From Dietzia cinnamea NBRC 102147 (GTDB lineage: Bacteria; Actinomycetota; Actinomycetes; Mycobacteriales; Mycobacteriaceae), in assembly GCF_001571065.1 (NCBI RefSeq), contig NZ_BCSW01000023.1:1-51285 (forward strand): DNA of 51,285 nt, written 5' to 3'. The notes below the pieces were generated by a model. That model did not search any database and was not told the DNA's origin. It saw only the letters and a list, made by a program, of their open reading frames with translations. A program made the position numbers and the translations under genes. This document shows, piece by piece, positions 7,921 to 15,291 of this stretch. The number at the start of each line of letters is the position of its first letter. The stretch's first letter is position 1.

Positions 7921-7928
7921 AGTGCCAA
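7902..7928. promoter_or_regulatory. CIRCE element (HrcA operator)
   Basis: TTGGCACTC-N9-GAGTGCCAA is a perfect 9+9 inverted repeat with the exact 9-base spacer of the HrcA-binding CIRCE element (consensus TTAGCACTC-N9-GAGTGCTAA; the symmetric G/C variant is common in actinobacteria). It spans the 3' end of the cyclo-ligase gene and ends 29 bases before the start of the zinc-ribbon chaperone gene. HrcA is expected to repress that gene until heat or unfolding stress. Confidence 0.93.
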
Positions 7929-7957
7929 TCACAATCCGATACGTCTCGGGAGGCCAG

Positions 7958-8344
7958 ATGCCCACCTACTCCTACCGGTGCCGCGACTGCGACGTCGCCT
8001 TCGACATCCAGCAGTCCTTCGACGAGGACTCGCTGACGGTCTGCCCGCAGTGCAACGGCGGCTTGCGCAAGCTCTTCAACACGGTCGGTGTCGTCTTCAA
8101 GGGCTCCGGCTTCTACCGCACGGACAGCCGCGGCGCCGGCGAGGGCGGGTCGTCCGGCTCGGCCTCGTCCGGGTCCGGTTCCTCGGGCGGCTCCTCGAAC
8201 GGCAGCTCCTCGAATGGCTCGTCGAGCGGCGGGTCCTCGCCCTCCGGGTCCTCGGGATCGGGGTCCGGTTCGGGCTCGAGCGCGACCGCCGGTGCCGGCT
8301 CGTCCTCGGGCTCGTCCAGCTCGTCGTCGTCCTCGTCGTCGTAA
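7958..8344 (+). CDS. ruc: FmdB-type zinc-ribbon protein, Ruc-like redox-regulated chaperone (Rv0991c family)
   Basis: A 128-residue protein with an N-terminal FmdB zinc ribbon (MPTYSYRCRDC, cysteines 8, 11, 29 and 32 as two CxxC knuckles) and FNTVGVVFKGSGFYRTDSRG. About 70 residues of almost pure Ser/Gly follow, ending in a serine run. M. tuberculosis Rv0991c has this layout and was reported as Ruc, a chaperone that prevents aggregation when oxidation releases zinc and the disordered tail mediates activity. A GGGAGG site precedes ATG 7958. The CIRCE element upstream places it in the HrcA heat-shock regulon, agreeing with the mycobacterial gene. The poly-serine tail is encoded by TCG/TCC repeats and may vary in length. 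Confidence 0.85.
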   Translation: MPTYSYRCRDCDVAFDIQQSFDEDSLTVCPQCNGGLRKLFNTVGVVFKGSGFYRTDSRGAGEGGSSGSASSGSGSSGGSSNGSSSNGSSSGGSSPSGSSGSGSGSGSSATAGAGSSSGSSSSSSSSSS

Positions 8345-8739
8345 CCGGCCTCGAAGTCGACTCCCCCTGCCGGCGGCCGCTCCCGGGCATGGCGCCTCGC
8401 TCCTACGCCTGAACACCCGCAACGCAGCCGCTCCCCCGCATGGCGTCTCGCCCGCTCTTCGGGGAGGGCGAGACGCCATGGCGGGGGCGGCTGTGTTCGC
8501 GACGTTCTGCATCAAAAGTCCGCTACCCACCTGCCCCGGGCTCGTAGCCCCGCTGCTTCCCGACCCGACGGTCGTGACGGGGCGTTTCTCCACACCCCCG
8601 TCCGCCTCCACAGGTCTCTCGCGTGGACGCTCGCGGCGCGGCCGTCGCCCGGAGCCTGCGGCTACGGTCTGACCGACACCGCCGGGCGACGGCGGCATCG
8701 CTGTTCGCGCCGCGGGCGCGCCGACCGACGGGGGACCCC
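8345..8739. other. Non-coding spacer with large hairpin, between ruc and SAF-domain gene
   Basis: No convincing gene lies in these 395 bases. The main structure is the inverted repeat at 8421-8500. A degenerate direct copy of its core, CATGGCGCCTCGC, begins near 8388. The hairpin may also terminate ruc transcripts. The remainder shows only high GC, and no promoter could be assigned confidently. Confidence 0.6.
8421..8500. repeat. Imperfect long inverted repeat with ATGGCGTCTCGC core
   Basis: The left arm contains GCATGGCGTCTCGCCC (8438-8453) and the right arm GGGCGAGACGCCATGG (from 8466). The innermost 15 bases pair perfectly around a 12-base loop, and pairing continues imperfectly through CGGGGG/CCCCCG and AGCCG/CGGCT. 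The same 12-base arms occur again at 27781 and 27860, so this belongs to a dispersed intergenic repeat family. It may act as a terminator or a REP-like element. Confidence 0.6.
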
Positions 8740-9216
8740 ATGCGCCGCACCATCGCCTCGGTGACCACGCCCGGGCGATGGCGGCGGCGACGCACGGCCC
8801 GGATGGCGTTCGCGGCCGCGCTCGTGGTGGCAGCACCGTTCGTCGGACGGTCCGATCCCGCGGAGACCCCCGGTCCCCCGCCCGACGTCGCCGCCGCGGT
8901 CACCGCTGCCCCCGGCGGCGGCCCGGCGCGACCTGTGCGGGTGGTACCCGTCGCCCTCGCCGACCCCGCCGTGGCCGACCTGCTGAAGCCCGGAGACCTT
9001 GTGGACCTCGTCTCCACGATCGACGCCGACGCCCACGACCCCGGTGCTCACGCCGCTGCGGCCGATCTCGTCGTCGCGCGGGCGGCCCGGGTGCGCGACA
9101 CCCCGGCCGGACGGTCGGGCGCCCGGTCCGTGCTGGTCGAAGTCCCCGAGGAGCTCGCCTCCCACCTCGCCGCGACGGCCGCCACGAGCCCACTGGCCGT
9201 CGTGGTGCACGGCTGA
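8740..9216 (+). CDS. SAF-domain protein (CpaB-like), probably exported
   Basis: About 158 residues: a basic N-terminus (MRRTIASVTTPGRWRRRRTARM), one hydrophobic segment (AFAAALVVAAPFVG), a short Pro/Ala linker and a SAF-type domain. In the domain, DLLKPGDLVDLVSTI, AADLVVARAARVR and SVLVEVPEELASHLAATAAT resemble the RcpC/CpaB proteins of Flp-pilus systems. No pilus genes are nearby, and stand-alone SAF proteins of this kind are frequent in actinobacteria with unknown roles. ATG 8740 with GGGGGA upstream was chosen over a start 39 codons earlier, which would add a low-complexity arginine-rich stretch. It lies between ruc and mscL. Confidence 0.65.
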   Translation: MRRTIASVTTPGRWRRRRTARMAFAAALVVAAPFVGRSDPAETPGPPPDVAAAVTAAPGGGPARPVRVVPVALADPAVADLLKPGDLVDLVSTIDADAHDPGAHAAAADLVVARAARVRDTPAGRSGARSVLVEVPEELASHLAATAATSPLAVVVHG

Positions 9217-9254
9217 GCCGCCGCGCGCGGGTATTCCACGGTGGCGTGTCCTGC

Positions 9255-9260
9255 TAATAT
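9255..9260 (+). promoter_or_regulatory. Candidate -10 element for mscL
   Basis: TAATAT is the most A/T-rich hexamer in the gap before mscL and matches TANNNT. No convincing -35 sequence accompanies it. The implied leader is about 45 bases. Confidence 0.4.
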
Positions 9261-9310
9261 CGTCCGTGCCGATTCGGCAGCACGGTGACTACATCTGACA
9301 GGGGCGAGCG

Positions 9311-9739
9311 ATGCTCAAGGGTTTCCGCGATTTCATCATGCAGGGCAACGTGATCGACCTGGCCGTGGCCGTCGTGATCGGCACCGCCTTCGCGTCCATC
9401 GTCGACGCGTTCACCAGCGCGATCATCAACCCGCTCATCGCCCTGCTCGGCGGGGACAAGGAGATCGGCTTCGCCGTGCAGCTCCTGGAGAACAACCCCG
9501 AGACGCTGATGGACTTCGGGGCGCTCATCTCGGCGGTCATCAACTTCCTGCTCATCGCCGCCATCATCTACTTCGTGCTGGTGGGCCCCATGAACAAGAT
9601 GAAGGAGGCCGCCGCCCGCCGAAAGGGCATCGAGGCCCCCGCCACGGATAACGAACTCCTCGTGGAGATCCGTGACCTGCTCGCCGGGCGGCCGCTCGCC
9701 CACCCCTCCGACCCTGATAACCCGACCAACGAGTCCTGA
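9311..9739 (+). CDS. mscL: Large-conductance mechanosensitive channel
   Basis: A 142-residue channel that opens under membrane tension to release solutes during osmotic downshock. MLKGFRDFIMQGNVIDLAVA is the amphipathic N-terminal helix and start of TM1. VVIGTAFASIVDAFTSAIINPLI is the pore-lining helix, INFLLIAAIIYFVLVGPMNK is TM2, and a charged C-terminal helix (NELLVEIRDLLA) follows. Length and topology match MscL of mycobacteria. It converges with the moaB2-pepD-mprBA gene group, as in M. tuberculosis (Rv0985c). Confidence 0.97.
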   Translation: MLKGFRDFIMQGNVIDLAVAVVIGTAFASIVDAFTSAIINPLIALLGGDKEIGFAVQLLENNPETLMDFGALISAVINFLLIAAIIYFVLVGPMNKMKEAAARRKGIEAPATDNELLVEIRDLLAGRPLAHPSDPDNPTNES

Positions 9740-9840
9740 CGGCGTCGCTCGGGCGCCGGAGCGGTGGAGCGCCTGAGGGGCGCAGCCGGGCGGGCCGCCG
9801 ATCCGCGCTGCCGGCCCTGCCGGGTGAGGCCAGTCGCCGC

Positions 9841-9876
9841 GGGACGGGCTCAGTCGCGGAGGGACGGGCTCAGTCG
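9841..9876. repeat. Two tandem 20-bp units at the 3' end of the small gene
   Basis: GGGACGGGCTCAGTCG occurs at 9841-9856 and 9861-9876, a 20-base period. The second copy contains the stop codon of the 70-residue gene, so the end of that gene seems to have been duplicated downstream. A weaker third remnant lies near 9827. The function, if any, is unknown. Confidence 0.6.
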
Positions 9877-10082
9877 TGGTGAGGCGGGCGTTGCTCGCGC
9901 CACCAGTCGTCCCGGAGTCGGGTGTCGCTCCCGCGCGCCTCGTCCGAGGTGGTCTCCGGCAGCGTGTCGCCGAACACCTCGTCGATGCGCCTGCGGTCCG
10001 CGGCGCGGCGGTCGGCGCTCCCGGGAGTGGTCCCCCAGGTGCCGGCCCGCCGATCGCCCTCGGAGCCCCGCGCGCCGGTCAC
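9870..10082 (-). CDS. Small acidic/basic protein of unknown function following moaB2
   Basis: A 70-residue protein starting at GTG 10082, overlapping the moaB2 stop by four bases (GTGA). The C-terminal half, RRIDEVFGDTLPETTSDEAR followed by DDWWREQRPPHHD, looks constrained, and I recall similar short proteins with a ...PPHH ending next to moaB genes in other Mycobacteriales. The N-terminal 30 residues are low complexity. No membrane segment or signal peptide is visible. The tight coupling suggests a role tied to MoaB2 or to the MprAB-PepD stress operon, but no function is known to me. Confidence 0.7.
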   Translation of the reverse strand: MTGARGSEGDRRAGTWGTTPGSADRRAADRRRIDEVFGDTLPETTSDEARGSDTRLRDDWWREQRPPHHD

Positions 10083-10654
10083 AGACCGTCGAAGCCCGAC
10101 AGCTGCGCGACCACGTATGACACGAGCGGGCACAGCGTGGCCATCCCGTCACGGATGGCGGCCCGGCTCGGCGCGAGGTTCGCGACCACCGTGCTGCCGG
10201 AGACGCCCACGTGCCCGCGGGAGACGATCGAGTCGACGGCTCCCGCGGTGAGGCCGGATGAGCGGATGGCCTCGGCGATGCCGGGCAGTCGCTGGTCGAG
10301 GATCTCCTCGGTGACCTCCGGCGTGATGTCGCGGGGGCCGACGCCGGTCCCGCCGATGGTGACGACGAAGTCGAACCCGCCGACGACCGCGGTCTCGAGC
10401 GCCTTGCGGACCTCGGACTCGTCGGCCGCCACGCCGACGACGCCGCCCACGAGGAAGCCCTCCTCCTCGAGGAGCTCGGTGACCAGCGGACCGATGAAGT
10501 CCTCCCGCTCGGGCATACGGTCCGTAACCACCACGACCATCGCGCGGCCGGCGATCGCCGGCTCCGGCGGCTCTACGGCCGTCGGGTCGAAGTCCACGTT
10601 CGTGGGGAGCTTGCGGCCTCCGGGCAGCGCCCTCGGATCGAATCTGGTGCTCAT
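10079..10654 (-). CDS. moaB2: MoaB/Mog-family molybdopterin-binding protein
   Basis: A 191-residue MoaB/MogA fold protein. AMVVVVTDRMPEREDFIGPL begins the Rossmann-like core, and DFVVTIGGTGVGPRDITPEV is the conserved molybdopterin-binding loop. VSRGHVGVSGSTVVANLAPS is the other signature element. The family adenylylates molybdopterin or binds it during cofactor synthesis; MoaB2 of mycobacteria has also been linked to stress functions. The ATG overlaps the stop of pepD by four bases and its own stop overlaps the next small gene. An N-terminal extension of ~35 residues (FDPRALPGGRKLPTNVDFDP) is typical of the actinobacterial version. Confidence 0.9.
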   Translation of the reverse strand: MSTRFDPRALPGGRKLPTNVDFDPTAVEPPEPAIAGRAMVVVVTDRMPEREDFIGPLVTELLEEEGFLVGGVVGVAADESEVRKALETAVVGGFDFVVTIGGTGVGPRDITPEVTEEILDQRLPGIAEAIRSSGLTAGAVDSIVSRGHVGVSGSTVVANLAPSRAAIRDGMATLCPLVSYVVAQLSGFDGL

Positions 10655-12081
10655 CTGGCCTCTCCCAGTGCAACGTCGACGGTGTTCGGCGGTTCGCCCT
10701 CACGAGAAGCATAGGTGACGGACACCGTCTCCCCCGGAGCGCGGGACCGGATCGCCGCGACGAGCGCGTCCCCGTTCTCGATGAGCCGCTCGCCCACCCG
10801 CGTGACGATGGCGCCCTCCTCGATGCCCGCACGGTCAGCCGGGCCGCCCGGCTCGACCGACCGCACCAGCGCGCCGTCTCCGGCCGGGGAGTCACTCACC
10901 GTCACGCCGAGCACGGCCCGGGTGGCGAAGCCCTGCTTGATGAGCTGGTCGGCGATCCGGCGGGCCTGGTCCACCGGGATGGCGAACCCCAGCCCGATCG
11001 AACCCGAGTTGCCCGAGCCCAGTGACGCGATGGCCGAGTTGATGCCGATCAGCTCGCCGTTCATGTTGACCAGGGCGCCACCGGAGTTGCCGGGGTTCAC
11101 CGCGGCGTCGGTCTGGATCGCGTCGATCACCGTGCTCTGATCGGACTGAGCGCCACCGGCTCGAACCGGGCGCTCCAGTGCCGAGACGATGCCGGTGGTG
11201 ACAGTCCCGGATAGCCCGAGCGGCGAGCCGATGGCGGCCACGGCCTGGCCCTCGTTCAGGTTGGCGGACGTGCCGAGCGCGATCGGCGTCAGCGGGCGGG
11301 GAGCCTCGGCCTTGATGACCGCGATGTCCGTCGCTGGGTCGGTGCCCACGATGCTCGCGGGCGCCTTGGAGCCGTCATCGAAGCGCACCTGGATGCTGCC
11401 GCCGGCGCTGGCCATCGCGATGACGTGATTGTTGGTGATGATGAGCCCGTCCGCGGTGAGCACGACCCCGGACCCCTCGCCCCGCCCGGTCTGGGAGCGC
11501 ACGTCGATCGAGACGACGCTCGGCAGTACCTTGTCGGCGACCGCCTCGACCGTGCCGTCCGGCGCCTGACCCACCGGCTGGGTGGCGCTGATGGGCGAGG
11601 ACAGTCCTTCTCCCGACCCTCCGGCCACCGTCGCGCCGATCCACCCGCCCAGTCCGCCCGAGACGAGCATCGCGGCCACGATGCCGGCCACGACGAGCCC
11701 CGTACCGGACTTGTTTGACGCCGACCCGGGCTCGCCGCCCACGTGCTCCGGTCCACCCGCGAAGGGCGCGCCCGTCGCGGGCCCGGCGCCCGCGGGGCCG
11801 GCCTGACCCGGCGCCTGCTGCGGGGGGAACGCCGCGGTGGCGCGGGCGCCGTCGCCCCATCCCTGAGGCCGGCCAGCCGCCCCGGCCGGGCCAGCCGGCC
11901 CACCGGGTCCGGGCGGACGCTGCTCGCCGAGGGGAAACCGGCCGGCATTCGGGTCGCGGCCCGTGTACGGGTTCTGTCCTGGCTGCCACTGAGGGGATCC
12001 GCCGAGGCCTGCGCGCGATCCGGGCGCCCATTCGTCTCCGGGGCCCCGGTCTCCCGGGCCCCGACCGTTCTCGTTCTCCAT
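10651..12081 (-). CDS. pepD: HtrA-type membrane-anchored serine protease PepD
   Basis: About 476 residues: a Gly/Pro-rich cytoplasmic N-terminus (~120 residues), one membrane helix (GLVVAGIVAAMLVSGGLGGW), a trypsin-like domain and a C-terminal PDZ domain (VLGVTVSDSPAGDGALVRSV onwards). The catalytic triad is visible: His in LIITNNHVIAM (~219), Asp in TDPATDIAVIK (~252), and Ser in NPGNSGGALV (~333). It would degrade or refold damaged proteins outside the membrane. In mycobacteria PepD is controlled by MprAB, encoded just upstream, and modulates its signalling. ATG 12081 was chosen; ATG 12090 is an equally possible start. moaB2 overlaps its stop. Confidence 0.92.
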   Translation of the reverse strand: MENENGRGPGDRGPGDEWAPGSRAGLGGSPQWQPGQNPYTGRDPNAGRFPLGEQRPPGPGGPAGPAGAAGRPQGWGDGARATAAFPPQQAPGQAGPAGAGPATGAPFAGGPEHVGGEPGSASNKSGTGLVVAGIVAAMLVSGGLGGWIGATVAGGSGEGLSSPISATQPVGQAPDGTVEAVADKVLPSVVSIDVRSQTGRGEGSGVVLTADGLIITNNHVIAMASAGGSIQVRFDDGSKAPASIVGTDPATDIAVIKAEAPRPLTPIALGTSANLNEGQAVAAIGSPLGLSGTVTTGIVSALERPVRAGGAQSDQSTVIDAIQTDAAVNPGNSGGALVNMNGELIGINSAIASLGSGNSGSIGLGFAIPVDQARRIADQLIKQGFATRAVLGVTVSDSPAGDGALVRSVEPGGPADRAGIEEGAIVTRVGERLIENGDALVAAIRSRAPGETVSVTYASREGEPPNTVDVALGEAR

Positions 12082-12179
12082 GGCCACCATGATCCCCGAC
12101 CACGCTGTGCTTCCGCTGAACCGCCCTGTGTGTCCGCTGAAACCCACCCGGGCCGGGCGGCGAGAGCATCCGACGTCGG

Positions 12180-13571
12180 TCAGTTGGGGAACTGCTCGTT
12201 GCCCGGCAGGGTGAGGCGCACCTGCGCGCCACCGCCCTCGGCGTCACCGATCTCCACCGTCCCGCCGTGCCGGGTCGTCACCTGGCGCACGATCGCCAGC
12301 CCCAGACCGGAACCCGGCATGCCGCGGGCCTCGCGGGACCGGTGGAACCTCTCGAACACGAGCTCCCTGTCCTCCTCGGGGATTCCGGGGCCCTGGTCCG
12401 ACACCGTCAGCTCCATCACCGCGTCGGACACGAGCCGCATCCGCACGGTCACCGTGCCGTCCGGGGGGCTCCACTTGGCCGCGTTGTCGCACACGTTGAG
12501 CACCGCACGCTCGATCCCCGCAGAGTCGCCATACGAATACCAGGGCGTCAACTCGACGTCGAATTCCACGTCGTGCCGACGGCGGCGCACCCTTTCGAGT
12601 GCCCGCTCGACGGCCTCCGACACGGCGACCGGCTCCAGCTCGACCTCGCCGGAGTCCTCCCGGGCGAGCTCGACGAGATCCCCGACCAGTTGGCTGAGCT
12701 CGGAGATCTGGCCGATCACGTCCACCTCGAGCGCACTGCGATCCGCGTCCGGGATGGACGGCGCGCCGGGGCGGCTCGCGGCGATGAGCAGTTCGACGTT
12801 CGTCCGGAGGCTCGTCAGCGGGGTCTTGAGTTCGTGGCCCGCGTCCGCCACGAGGCGGGCCTGGCGTTCGCGGCTCTCCCCCAGGGCCACGAGCATCTGG
12901 TTGAAACTGCTCGTGAGGCGCGCGATCTCGTCGTCACCGGCCACGGGGATGGGCCGCAGGTCGTCCGTCCGGGCGATGCGTTCCACCGCCCGGGTAAGGC
13001 GCGCGACCGGTGCCAGCCCGGTGCGACCCACGGCCGTCCCGGCCACGGCGGCGAGGGCGATGCCCGCCGCGCCGACGAGCGTCAACACGATCGCCAGTCG
13101 GTTGAGCGCCGCGCGCGTGGGGCCGAGATCCTGCGCGAGGATCAGCGTCGAGCCGTCCCGGACGCCGACAGCGTAGATCTGTTTGCCGCCGGAGGTCCGC
13201 AGGCTCGAATCGGACTCACCTCGTACCACCGAGATCTCCGGCCCGCCGATCTGGAACGGCTCGCCGGTCGCGGTCCGTACACCGGAGGGGGCCACGATCT
13301 GGGCGTCGAGGTTGGGGTTGAACGCACGCAGCGCGATGAGGGTGCTGCGGGACTGCAGTGCGAACTCGGAGGCCAACTGACTGTTCACCAGCTGATCGGC
13401 CTGCTGCTGCAGCCGACTGTTGACATCGCTGTACATCGACCCCGACACGACGAAGTAGGCCGCGACGGCCATCAGGGCCACCGCGACCCCGACCGAGCTC
13501 GCGGCCAGCAACGTGACCCGCTGGTGCAGAGAGATCGGGGCGGTTCTCGTCCGCATCGCGCGGGCCGGCAC
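12180..13571 (-). CDS. mprB: Envelope-stress sensor histidine kinase MprB
   Basis: A 463-residue two-TM sensor kinase. TM1 is at ~20-43 and an extracytoplasmic domain spans ~44-158. TM2 is at ~159-182, a HAMP domain follows (~183-236), and the phosphoacceptor histidine is His246 in ADAGHELKTPLTSLR. The ATP domain has N box NVCDNAAKWSPPDG, G1 SDQGPGIPEEDRELVF and G2 GSGLGLAIVRQV. It would autophosphorylate on surface stress and pass phosphate to MprA. GTG 13571 shares its first G with the mprA stop codon (TAGTG), so the pair is translationally coupled. Gene order with pepD and mprA matches M. tuberculosis Rv0981-Rv0983. Confidence 0.94.
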   Translation of the reverse strand: MPARAMRTRTAPISLHQRVTLLAASSVGVAVALMAVAAYFVVSGSMYSDVNSRLQQQADQLVNSQLASEFALQSRSTLIALRAFNPNLDAQIVAPSGVRTATGEPFQIGGPEISVVRGESDSSLRTSGGKQIYAVGVRDGSTLILAQDLGPTRAALNRLAIVLTLVGAAGIALAAVAGTAVGRTGLAPVARLTRAVERIARTDDLRPIPVAGDDEIARLTSSFNQMLVALGESRERQARLVADAGHELKTPLTSLRTNVELLIAASRPGAPSIPDADRSALEVDVIGQISELSQLVGDLVELAREDSGEVELEPVAVSEAVERALERVRRRRHDVEFDVELTPWYSYGDSAGIERAVLNVCDNAAKWSPPDGTVTVRMRLVSDAVMELTVSDQGPGIPEEDRELVFERFHRSREARGMPGSGLGLAIVRQVTTRHGGTVEIGDAEGGGAQVRLTLPGNEQFPN

Positions 13572-14254
13572 TACGGCGTCTCGCGCAACACGTATCCCAC
13601 ACCGCGGACGGTGTGGATCAACCGGCTCTCGCCCTCACCTTCGGTCTTGCGACGCAGGTAGCCGATGTAGACCTCGAGCGCGTTACCCGACGTCGGGAAG
13701 TCGTAGCCCCACACCTCCTCGAGGATGTGGCTGCGGGTCAGCACCCGGCGCGGGTGGTGCATGAGCAGCTCCAGCAGGGAGAACTCGGTGCGGGTGAGCT
13801 GGATACGACGTTCGCCCCGGCTGACCTCGCGGGTCGCCAGATCCATGCGCAGGTCCTCGAACTCGAGGACCTCGTCGGCTTCCCCGGAGTCGGGGCCTCG
13901 GCGACGCAGAAGCGCGCGCAGGCGGGCCAGGAGCTCCTCGAGCGCGAACGGCTTGGGGAGGTAGTCGTCAGCACCGGCGTCCAGACCGGCGACACGTTCG
14001 GAGACCGCGTCCCGCGCGGTGAGCATCAGCACGGGGAGGTCGTCGCCGCGGCTACGTAGGATTCGGCAGACCTCGAGGCCGTCGCGACGCGGCATCATGA
14101 CGTCGAGGATCACGGCGTCCGGCCGGTTGGCGTCGACCCGCTCGATCGCCTCGACCCCGTCGCCCGCCAGCTCCACGTCGTACCCGTTGAACGTGAGAGA
14201 GCGTCGGAGCGATTCGCGTACGGCCTGGTCGTCGTCCACCACGAGAATCTTCAT
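13571..14254 (-). CDS. mprA: OmpR-family response regulator MprA
   Basis: A 227-residue response regulator. The receiver domain has the acidic pocket Asp7-Asp9 (ILVVDDDQ), phosphorylated Asp51 in [10 protein letters not shown], Thr79 and Lys101 (YLPKPF). The C-terminal winged helix (~residues 130-225) includes [20 protein letters not shown] and [17 protein letters not shown], with [15 protein letters not shown] at the end. It should act as the transcription partner of MprB under envelope stress and probably controls pepD and its own operon. Conserved position next to rpmF is as in mycobacteria and corynebacteria (CgtR2). Confidence 0.95.
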   Translation of the reverse strand: MKILVVDDDQAVRESLRRSLTFNGYDVELAGDGVEAIERVDANRPDAVILDVMMPRRDGLEVCRILRSRGDDLPVLMLTARDAVSERVAGLDAGADDYLPKPFALEELLARLRALLRRRGPDSGEADEVLEFEDLRMDLATREVSRGERRIQLTRTEFSLLELLMHHPRRVLTRSHILEEVWGYDFPTSGNALEVYIGYLRRKTEGEGESRLIHTVRGVGYVLRETP

Positions 14255-14332
14255 GGAGGCAAGTTTCGCCCACCCGCCTGAATCCCGGCTGAGGAACCGC
14301 TCAGCCGGACGCGGACCCGCTGTCGACGCGGA

Positions 14333-14368
14333 CGAGCCCGGCAGGTCCGTGGGGACCTGCCGGGCTCG
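14333..14368. terminator. 16-bp perfect stem hairpin between rpmF and mprA
   Basis: CGAGCCCGGCAGGTCC pairs perfectly with GGACCTGCCGGGCTCG around the 4-base loop GTGG. There is no U-tract, as usual for high-GC actinobacteria. Its position about 66 bases past the rpmF stop fits a terminator separating rpmE2-rpmF from the mprA operon. Confidence 0.8.
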
Positions 14369-14434
14369 TGACCGGCGTGTGCGTGCGGCGCTTGCCAGCG
14401 CCGCAGTAATCGACTGACAGCGCTCAGGGGCGAC

Positions 14435-14605
14435 TCAGCGGTCGAGGTCGATCAGGCCGAGCTTGGCGGCCTTGACCAGCCGACGCGGCAGCGCCACGGG
14501 GCGGCCGTCGATCTTGGTCTCCTGGAGGGCGACGTTGTCGGCCTTCCACTGGGAGCGGCGGGAGTGGGTGTTGGCGCGCGAGAGGCGGCGCTTGGGAACT
14601 GCCAT
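14435..14605 (-). CDS. rpmF: 50S ribosomal protein L32, cysteine-free
   Basis: A 56-residue L32 beginning [20 protein letters not shown] and ending [12 protein letters not shown]. No cysteine is present, so this is the zinc-independent form. It lies 53 bases downstream of rpmE2 on the same strand, upstream of mprA, as in M. tuberculosis (Rv0979A). It is probably co-transcribed with rpmE2. Confidence 0.95.
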   Translation of the reverse strand: MAVPKRRLSRANTHSRRSQWKADNVALQETKIDGRPVALPRRLVKAAKLGLIDLDR

Positions 14606-14658
14606 GGTTATCGTCCTCGGGGTCTAGGAGGTGTACCGGGGCGCGGACGCCCCGCGTC

Positions 14659-14919
14659 TCACTTGGCGCGACGGGCGCGGTTGCCGTAGCGGCGCTGGAA
14701 CTTCTCGACGCGGCCGGCGGTGTCCATGACGCGCTGCGCACCGGTCCAGAAGGGGTGCGACTCGCTGGTCACGTCCACCACGATGAGCGGGTAGGTCTGT
14801 CCGTCCTCCCACTCCACCGTGCGGGAGCTCGTCGCGGTGGAACGGGTGAGGAACTTGGTGCCCGTGCCCGAGTCCTGGAAGACCACCGGGTGGTAGTCGG
14901 GGTGGATGTCGTTCTTCAT
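14659..14919 (-). CDS. rpmE2: 50S ribosomal protein L31, type B (zinc-independent)
   Basis: An 86-residue L31 of type [21 protein letters not shown] at the start, [20 protein letters not shown] in the middle and a basic tail ending [10 protein letters not shown]. The CxxC motifs of zinc-binding L31 are absent. Such paralogs are usually induced on zinc starvation and replace the zinc form on ribosomes, freeing zinc. The gene is divergent from the rpmB-rpmG-rpsN-rpsR operon, so both arms may be served by one control region (14920-15291). Confidence 0.95.
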   Translation of the reverse strand: MKNDIHPDYHPVVFQDSGTGTKFLTRSTATSSRTVEWEDGQTYPLIVVDVTSESHPFWTGAQRVMDTAGRVEKFQRRYGNRARRAK

Positions 14920-15291
14920 ACTGGATCCCTCTAGCTCGGTAGAAGTCTGTGGGTCTGGCGCTCGCCCCGACAGGGGCGCGCAAGTGCCAGTGGCCGAACC
15001 GGGGATTCCGGTGTCAGCACACGCATCGAAAGATCGTACCCGTAGGATGGCCGGGCACCCAATTCGAGCGTCACGCGACGGCATCCCCGGGCGCCGAATG
15101 CGGCGCTGACGTGCCGATTACCGTTTCAGGCGGTCGGGCCGTAAACTAGACCATCGCTGTTGTCTGCACGTTTGCTATCGCCCCTCACGGTGTTCGCGAC
15201 GTGGCGGTACGCCCCCGCACGGCTCAGGCCGTGTCGGGACGCGAACCCCGCCGCGCGCCACCGATGGACGGGGCGGAAGGAGAACCACGCC
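14920..15291. promoter_or_regulatory. Divergent control region between rpmE2 and rpmB
   Basis: These 372 bases hold no gene. Rightward, TTACCG (~15118) and TAAACT (~15143) are 18 bases apart and make a reasonable promoter for rpmB, leaving a leader of about 140 bases. An AAGGAG site precedes rpmB. I looked for an AT-rich Zur palindrome, expected for zinc-independent ribosomal genes, and did not see a good one, so zinc control is inferred only from the gene set. GACAGGGGCG near 14969 may form a small hairpin in the rpmE2 leader. Confidence 0.4.

Noticed and set aside
13571-13620. GGCGTCTCGC near the end of mprA as another copy of the dispersed repeat
   Set aside because: It encodes the conserved YVLRETP end of the regulator and has no paired arm nearby, so it is a coincidence of codons.
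14920-15291. Zur box for the zinc-independent ribosomal genes
   Set aside because: No AT-rich palindrome near the Zur consensus could be seen by eye. Zinc control remains an inference from gene content only.
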